From Georgenia subflava (GTDB lineage Bacteria > Actinomycetota > Actinomycetes > Actinomycetales > Actinomycetaceae), in the NCBI RefSeq assembly GCF_009193155.1, contig NZ_VUKD01000003.1:310001-374000 (forward strand): DNA of 64,000 nucleotides, in the 5' to 3' direction. Of this stretch, positions 59,080-64,000 are shown piece after piece (within the stretch, counting starts at the first letter, position 1; every line of letters begins with the position of its first letter). The notes beneath the pieces are model-generated. The model was not told where the DNA came from. It did no database searches and saw only the letters and a list, made by a program, of their open reading frames with translations. The translations under genes and the position numbers were made by a program.

Positions 59080-61778
59080 GCGGTCAGCAGGGACGCGACC
59101 TCGTCCCGGACGGCGGCGAGGGCCTCGCTCAGCCTGGCGGCGTCCGTCCCGCCCCCCTGGGCGACGTCGTCCTTGCCACCACCGCCGCCGCCGAGGGTCG
59201 TGGCGGCGGTCCGGACGAGCGCGCCGGCACGCACGCCGGCGGTGCGGGCGTCGGCGTTGGTGGCGACCACCACGAGCGGGCGGCCCTTCGCGACGCCGCC
59301 GACGGCGACCACCGAGGCGGCGGCGTCACCGAGCCGGGAGCGCACGTCCAGTGCGAGGGTGCGCAGGTCGTCGGCCGAGGCGACCTCGCCGGCGTCGTGC
59401 GTGACGACCCGGGCGGTGCCGACCTGGGCCGCCTCGTCGGCGACCCGGCCCGCCTGGGCGAGCAGCTGGCCCTGGCGCAGCGAGGCGAGCTCCTTCTCGG
59501 CGGCCTTGAGCTTGCTCATCAGCGAGCTGACCCGCTCGGGCAGCTCCTCGGGGCGTCCGCCGAGCAGCGTGGTGACCTGGCCGACGAGGGCGTGCTCCTT
59601 GGCCTGGAATCCGTAGGCACCGGCGCCTACGAGGGCGTCGACGCGGCGCACGCCGGAGCCGATGGAGGCCTCGCCGAGGAGGGTGACCAGCCCGAGGTTG
59701 CCGGTGGTGGGCACGTGGGTGCCGCCGCACAGCTCCTTCGACCAGTCGCCGCCGATGGAGACCACGCGTACGTTGCGGCCGTACTTCTCGCCGAACAGGG
59801 CCATGGCGCCGGCGGCGCGGGCCTCGTCGATGTCCATGATCTCGTCGGTGACCTCGAGGTTCTCGGCGAGCTGGGCGTTCACCCGCTCCTCGATCTCGCC
59901 GAGCACCGGCGCCGGGACGGCGGAGCCGTGCCGGAAGTCGAACCGCAGGCGCGAGGGCGCGTTCTCGGAGCCGGCCTGGGTGGCCTGCTCGCCGAGCTGC
60001 TCGTGCAGGGCCTTGTGCACCATGTGGGTGGCCGTGTGGGCGCGCGCGATCGCCTTGCGCCGGGTGGTGTCGATGGCCGCGACGCCCTTCTCGTCCAGCG
60101 TCAGGCTGCCCTCGGTGAGCCGGCCGCGGTGCACGGAGAGCCCCTTGATGGGGGCCTGGACGTCCGCGACGTCGACGATCCCGCCGCCGGCGAACGCGAT
60201 CGTGCCCTGGTCGGCCAGCTGGCCGCCGGCCTCGGCGTAGAACGGGGTCCGGTCGAGGACGACCTCGACGTCGGCCGGCGCGGTCGCGGCCGGGGCGGGG
60301 ACGCCGTCGACGAGCAGGCCCACGACCCGGGCCTCGGCGGTGGCGTCGGTGTAGCCGAGGAACTGCACCGGGCCGTCCAGGCGCTGGCGCAGGTCGGCGT
60401 ACAGCGAGGTGTCGACGTGGCCGGTCTTCTTGGCCAGGGCGTCGGCGCGGGCGCGCTGGCGCTGGTCGTCCATGAGCGAGCGGAAGCCCGTCTCGTCGAC
60501 GCTCACGCCGTGCTCGGCCGCCATCTCCAGGGTCAGGTCGATGGGGAAGCCGTAGGTGTCGTGCAGCGCGAAGGCCTCGGCGCCGGCGAGGACCGGCGCG
60601 GCGGACGAGGTCTTCTTGGCCTTGGCGACGGCGGTGTCGAGGATCGTGGTGCCCGCGGCGAGCGTGCGGCGGAACGCCTCCTCCTCCTCGTAGGCCACCT
60701 GGGAGATGCGGGCGAAGTCGGTCTCCAGCTCCGGGTAGGAGGCCTTCATGGCGTCCTTGGAGATGGGCAGCAGCACCGGCAGGGTCGCCTCGTCGACGCC
60801 GAGCAGGCGCATGGAGCGCACCGCGCGGCGGATGAGGCGGCGCAGCACGTAGCCGCGACCGTCGTTGGCGGGGCGGACGCCGTCGCCGATGAGCATCAGC
60901 GCCGAGCGCACGTGGTCGGCGACCACGCGCATCCGCACGTCGTCGGCCGCCTGGCTGTTGGCCCCGAGGGTGTAGGTCTTGCCGGAGAGCTCCTCGGCGG
61001 CGGAGACGACGGGGAAGACCTCGTCGATCTCGTACATGTTCTCCTTGCCCTGGAGCAGGTACGCCACCCGCTCCAGGCCGAGGCCCGTGTCGATCGACTT
61101 GTGCTCGAGCTCGCCGAGCAGCGGGTAGTCCTTGCCGCGGCCCTCGCCGCGGAGGAACTGGTCGAAGACGAGGTTCCAGATCTCGAGGTAGCGGTCCCCG
61201 CCGGGGTCGACGGTGCCGCCGACGGCGTCGGGGCCGTACTGGGGGCCGCGGTCGTAGTGGAACTCCGCGCAGGGGCCGGCCGGTCCGGGCTGGCCGGTGT
61301 CCCAGAAGTTCTCCTCGCGGGGCAGGCGGACGATGTGCGCGGGGTCGACGCCGACGCGCGTGAGGGCGTCGAGGGCCTCGGCGTCCTGGTCCCAGATGGT
61401 CACCCACAGCCGGTCGCCGTCCAGGCCGTAGCCGCCGTCGGCCTGCGACCCGGTGAGCAGCTCCCAGGCGAGGTCGACGGCGCCGTCCTTGAAGTAGTCG
61501 CCGAAGGAGAAGTTGCCGTTCATCTGGAAGAACGTGCCGTGCCGGGTGGTCTTGCCGACGTTGTCGATGTCGTTGGTGCGGATGCACTTCTGCACGCTCG
61601 CCGCCCGCGGCCACGGGGCCTTCTCGGTGCCCACGATGTACGGGATGAACGGCACCATGCCCGCGATCGTGAAGAGGATCGACGGGTCGGGCGAGACCAG
61701 CGACGCGCTCGGCACGATCTCGTGGTCGTGCTTGGCGAAGTAGTCCAGCCAGCGGGTGCGGATCTCAGCGGTGCGCAT
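59076..61778 (-). CDS. alaS: Alanyl-tRNA synthetase
   Basis: 900 aa, full length. Class-II core with RWLDYFAKHDHEIVPSASL, FTIAGMVPFIPY and QKCIRTNDIDNVGKTTRHGTFFQMNGNFS region, the editing domain zinc ligands HTATHMVH (about 585) and CGGTHVPTTGNLG, and a C-terminal oligomerisation/DHHA1 domain rich in Gly (GGGGGGKDDVAQGGG). ATG 61778. Followed by ruvX-mltG-aroE. Confidence 0.98.
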   Translation of the reverse strand: MRTAEIRTRWLDYFAKHDHEIVPSASLVSPDPSILFTIAGMVPFIPYIVGTEKAPWPRAASVQKCIRTNDIDNVGKTTRHGTFFQMNGNFSFGDYFKDGAVDLAWELLTGSQADGGYGLDGDRLWVTIWDQDAEALDALTRVGVDPAHIVRLPREENFWDTGQPGPAGPCAEFHYDRGPQYGPDAVGGTVDPGGDRYLEIWNLVFDQFLRGEGRGKDYPLLGELEHKSIDTGLGLERVAYLLQGKENMYEIDEVFPVVSAAEELSGKTYTLGANSQAADDVRMRVVADHVRSALMLIGDGVRPANDGRGYVLRRLIRRAVRSMRLLGVDEATLPVLLPISKDAMKASYPELETDFARISQVAYEEEEAFRRTLAAGTTILDTAVAKAKKTSSAAPVLAGAEAFALHDTYGFPIDLTLEMAAEHGVSVDETGFRSLMDDQRQRARADALAKKTGHVDTSLYADLRQRLDGPVQFLGYTDATAEARVVGLLVDGVPAPAATAPADVEVVLDRTPFYAEAGGQLADQGTIAFAGGGIVDVADVQAPIKGLSVHRGRLTEGSLTLDEKGVAAIDTTRRKAIARAHTATHMVHKALHEQLGEQATQAGSENAPSRLRFDFRHGSAVPAPVLGEIEERVNAQLAENLEVTDEIMDIDEARAAGAMALFGEKYGRNVRVVSIGGDWSKELCGGTHVPTTGNLGLVTLLGEASIGSGVRRVDALVGAGAYGFQAKEHALVGQVTTLLGGRPEELPERVSSLMSKLKAAEKELASLRQGQLLAQAGRVADEAAQVGTARVVTHDAGEVASADDLRTLALDVRSRLGDAAASVVAVGGVAKGRPLVVVATNADARTAGVRAGALVRTAATTLGGGGGGKDDVAQGGGTDAARLSEALAAVRDEVASLLTA

Positions 61779-61856
61779 GGTTCCTCAGGTTACGTGTCGG
61801 TGTCGGCGGGCCGGCGGTCGCGGTCCGCCGGCGGCAGGTCGGGCGGCTCGCCCGGG

Positions 61857-62162
61857 TCAGAACTCGTAGGGCAGGTCGTCGGCGTCGTCGGGCGAGACGG
61901 CGCCCGACGGCACGGCGCCGAGGTGACGCCCGGCGCTGCGCCGGGCGGCGACGTCGGCGCGGGCGGCGGCCACGGCGGCGTCGTCGGGCAGCAGGGCGGC
62001 GCGGAGCTCGGCCTCCCGCTCCCGGTAGGCGGCGGTGAAGTCCTGCGGCAGGTTGCGCAGCCGGTCCAGCACCGAGGGTGCCCTGCCGGCGGCGAGCACG
62101 ACGGCGGTGCCGGCGACGGCGACCCCGAGCAGGCCGAGGCCGATCAGGAGCTTGGGGCTCAC
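61857..62162 (-). CDS. Small membrane-anchored protein, DUF6167-like
   Basis: 101 aa. One N-terminal helix (about 5-25) and a hydrophilic helical tail. Small proteins of this type sit between a DUF948 gene and alaS in many actinobacteria. GTG 62162 overlaps the DUF948 stop (GTGA). Function unknown; family naming is from memory of gene order, not a profile match. Confidence 0.75.
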   Translation of the reverse strand: MSPKLLIGLGLLGVAVAGTAVVLAAGRAPSVLDRLRNLPQDFTAAYREREAELRAALLPDDAAVAAARADVAARRSAGRHLGAVPSGAVSPDDADDLPYEF

Positions 62163-62515
62163 CGGGACCGGTCCTTCCTGCCGAGCACGCTGCGCACCGC
62201 ATAGGAGAAGGCCGAGAGCTTGATGAGCGGGCCGCCGACCGTCGCGGAGACGAGCGTGGTGAGGGCGGAGACGTCCTCGGTGACCTGGGCGGCCGACGTG
62301 GTGATGGTGTCCACCTTCGCGAGCTGGCCGTTGGTCGCGCGGATCGTCTGGGCGGCCTCGTCGATCGCGGGCAGCGTGTGGTCCGTCAGCTGCCTGACGG
62401 TGCCCCGCGCCTCGTCGAGGACCTTGCCGAGCTTGAGCAGGGGCACGGCGAGGAAGATCACCAGCGCGACGAACGCCAGCGCCGCGACGAGACCGGCGAT
62501 GTCACCGACGGACAT
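62159..62515 (-). CDS. DUF948 family membrane protein
   Basis: 118 aa. N-terminal helix (about 5-26), then a coiled-coil-like segment (LGKVLDEARGTVRQLTDHTLPAIDEAAQTI) typical of DUF948, function unknown, possibly a cell-envelope or stress protein. ATG 62515. First gene after the rpsD terminator. Confidence 0.85.
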   Translation of the reverse strand: MSVGDIAGLVAALAFVALVIFLAVPLLKLGKVLDEARGTVRQLTDHTLPAIDEAAQTIRATNGQLAKVDTITTSAAQVTEDVSALTTLVSATVGGPLIKLSAFSYAVRSVLGRKDRSR

Positions 62516-62608
62516 GAGGGCTCCTTTTCGAGGGACGTGGGCGAGGGCCGGGCAGGCCCGCGACCTGGACGGATGCGCCGTCGGGAAGAATCTACCCGCA
62601 ACACGGCG

Positions 62609-62647
62609 GCGCCCCGGGAACCGGCACAGGCCGGCTGCCCGGGGCGC
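62609..62647 (-). terminator. Strong hairpin terminator downstream of rpsD
   Basis: GCGCCCCGGG pairs with CCCGGGGCGC (10 bp), enclosing CCGGC/GCCGG. It lies 25-63 bases after the rpsD stop. There is no T-run, as is common for terminators in high-GC actinobacteria. Confidence 0.8.
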
Positions 62648-62671
62648 AGCGTCCGTCAGAGGTGGAGCAGG

Positions 62672-63295
62672 TCAGCGCGAGTAGTACTCGACGACCAGCT
62701 GCTCGTTGCAGGTCACGGGGACCTCGGCGCGGCGCGGGCGGCGGACCAGCTCGGCGCGCAGCTTCTCGACCTGGACGTCGAGGTACTCGGGCACCTTGGG
62801 CAGCACGTCGCGGTGGGCGCCGGCGGCGGCGACCTGGAACGGCACCATGGCCTGGCTCTTCGGCTTGACCTGGATGACCTGGCCGGGCTTCACGCGGAAG
62901 GACGGACGGTCGACGAGCTTGCCGTCCACGAGGATGTGGCGGTGCACGACGGCCTGGCGGGCCTGGGCGATCGTGCGGGCGAAGCCGGAGCGCAGGACCA
63001 GGGCGTCCAGGCGCATCTCGAGGAGCTCGACCAGCGACTCACCGGTCAGGAACTGCTCGCGGCGGGCCTCCTCGAAGACGCGCTGGATCTGCGCCTCGCG
63101 GATGCCGTACTGGGCGCGCAGACGCTGCTTCTCCTTGAGGCGGACGGCGTAGTCGGACTCGGTACGGCGACGGGCGCGGCCGTGCTCGCCGGGGCCGTAG
63201 GGGCGCTTCTCGAAGTACTTGACGGCCTTCGGGGTGAGCGCGATGCCCAGGGCGCGGGAGAGGCGCACCTGACGGCGCGTGCGGGAAACTGCCAT
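62672..63295 (-). CDS. rpsD: 30S ribosomal protein S4
   Basis: 207 aa. N-terminal S4 domain then the S4 RNA-binding fold (LEMRLDALVLRSGFARTIAQARQAVVHRHILVDGK). The zinc Cys of the C+ form are absent from the N-terminus, so this is the C- form. Here it is a lone gene, as in other actinobacteria, between rarA and the alaS cluster. ATG 63295. Confidence 0.98.
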   Translation of the reverse strand: MAVSRTRRQVRLSRALGIALTPKAVKYFEKRPYGPGEHGRARRRTESDYAVRLKEKQRLRAQYGIREAQIQRVFEEARREQFLTGESLVELLEMRLDALVLRSGFARTIAQARQAVVHRHILVDGKLVDRPSFRVKPGQVIQVKPKSQAMVPFQVAAAGAHRDVLPKVPEYLDVQVEKLRAELVRRPRRAEVPVTCNEQLVVEYYSR

Positions 63296-63439
63296 GAGAG
63301 AACTTCCTGTCGTGTTGACGTCACACCGGCGACGGCGGCTGCCGTGCGGCGTGGGGTCGACCCGTTGGCCATGACCCCAGGTGGTGGCCCGGTGCGCCGT
63401 CGGGAGTGACGGGGTCGGCCGGGCAACCGGGAAAGCCTA

Positions 63440-64000
63440 TCACCGGCCGCCGGCGAGCAGCTGCCTGATCTTCTCGAGGCGGAGTGTGATGTCGCGCTCG
63501 TGCCCGCGCCCGGTGGGTTCGTAGTACCGGGCGCCGACGAGATCGTCGGGTACGTACTGCTGGGCGGCGACGGCGTGGGGCTCGTCGTGGGCGTAGACGT
63601 ACCCCGCGCCGTGGCCGTGGCCCTCGGCACCGGCGTAGTGGGTGTCGCGCAGGTGCACCGGCACGGGCCCGGCCTTGCCCGCTCGCACGTCGGCCATGGC
63701 GGCGCCGATGGCCTTGTAGGCCGCGTTGGACTTCGGCGCCGTGGCCACGTGCACCACCGCCTCGGAGAGCACGAGCGCCCCCTCGGGCATGCCGATGAGC
63801 TGGACGGCCTGGGCCGCGGCGACCGCCGTCTGCAGCGCGGAGGGATCGGCCATGCCGACCTCCTCGGCGGCGGCGATGACGATCCGCCGGGCGATGAAGC
63901 GCGGGTCCTCCCCCGCCACGATCATCCGGGCGAGGTAGTGCAGGGCGGCGTCGACGTCGGAGCCGCGCATGGACTTGATGAAGGCCGAGGTGACGTCGTA
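63440..64000 (-). CDS. rarA: Replication-associated recombination protein RarA (C-terminal part)
   Basis: 187 codons visible; the frame is open at the right edge, so the AAA+ N-terminus is outside. The visible part is the MgsA/RarA C-terminal domain: [62 protein letters not shown], and [30 protein letters not shown]. It acts at stalled forks and gaps. Stop at 63440-63442, then 144 bases of gap before rpsD. Confidence 0.96.
   Translation of the reverse strand, partial: YDVTSAFIKSMRGSDVDAALHYLARMIVAGEDPRFIARRIVIAAAEEVGMADPSALQTAVAAAQAVQLIGMPEGALVLSEAVVHVATAPKSNAAYKAIGAAMADVRAGKAGPVPVHLRDTHYAGAEGHGHGAGYVYAHDEPHAVAAQQYVPDDLVGARYYEPTGRGHERDITLRLEKIRQLLAGGR

Overview
The window comes from a very GC-rich actinobacterium. 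Markers are the paired WYL regulators PafB/PafC beside tatA-tatC-helY, mycobacterial integration-host-factor (mIHF), a PriA without helicase motifs, an EF-P with a PGKGP loop, and lnt next to polyprenol-phosphate-mannose synthase. Gene order and protein features suggest Micrococcales (Cellulomonas/Georgenia-like), but the genus cannot be fixed from sequence alone. No rRNA or tRNA gene was found. About 50 genes are called. Nearly all lie on the minus strand and many are joined by 1-4 base stop/start overlaps. The plus-strand exceptions are a glycerophosphodiesterase, a DUF3866 gene, a DUF222/HNH gene and a histidine kinase/response regulator pair. || Layout, left to right (minus-strand transcription runs right to left). 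1-7.8 kb: lnt-ppm1 lipoprotein/mannolipid synthesis, helY helicase, a diacylglycerol-kinase-like lipid kinase, tatC and tatA. 8-11.5 kb: glycerophosphodiesterase, small membrane gene, pafC, pafB. 11.5-14.7 kb: riboflavin operon ribD-ribE-ribB-ribH behind an FMN riboswitch. 14.7-20 kb: DUF3866 gene, PH-domain gene, hisG, hisE, and a substrate-binding lipoprotein plus permease (RibY/RibX) behind a second FMN riboswitch. 20-25.5 kb: putP-type symporter, rpe, rsmB, fmt. 25.5-28.1 kb: DUF222/HNH gene with a 216-bp tandem duplication of its 5' end. 28.3-35.4 kb: HAD phosphatase, priA, metK, coaBC, rpoZ, gmk, mihF. 35.7-44.3 kb: pyrF, carB, carA, pyrC, pyrB, pyrR, a full attenuated-type pyrimidine operon lacking pyrD/pyrE, with a PyrR-binding loop at its start. 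44.4-48.6 kb: CinA-type amidohydrolase, membrane protein, two-component pair. 48.7-51 kb: nusB, efp, and a SatD/DUF3307-like pair behind twin operators. 51-57 kb: shikimate genes (second aroK, aroK-aroB fusion, aroC, aroE) with an embedded prepilin peptidase. 57.4-64 kb: mltG, ruvX, alaS, two small membrane genes, rpsD and the 3' part of rarA. || The riboflavin genes form a biosynthesis-plus-uptake regulon: both transcription units open with FMN aptamers, so synthesis and import should fall together when FMN is plentiful. The pyr genes are a second co-regulated pathway. The shikimate genes are packed into overlapping reading frames. || The most unusual pattern is structural. Short GC-rich tandem repeats, each with its own unit, recur at gene ends across the window. 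Between genes the unit is usually not a multiple of three (20, 25, 30, 31, 34, about 40, 47 bp). Inside genes it is always a multiple of three (15, 18, 27, 33, 36 bp) and yields low-complexity tails, linkers or N-termini. In putP, pyrF and mltG the natural stop codon sits inside the last unit.
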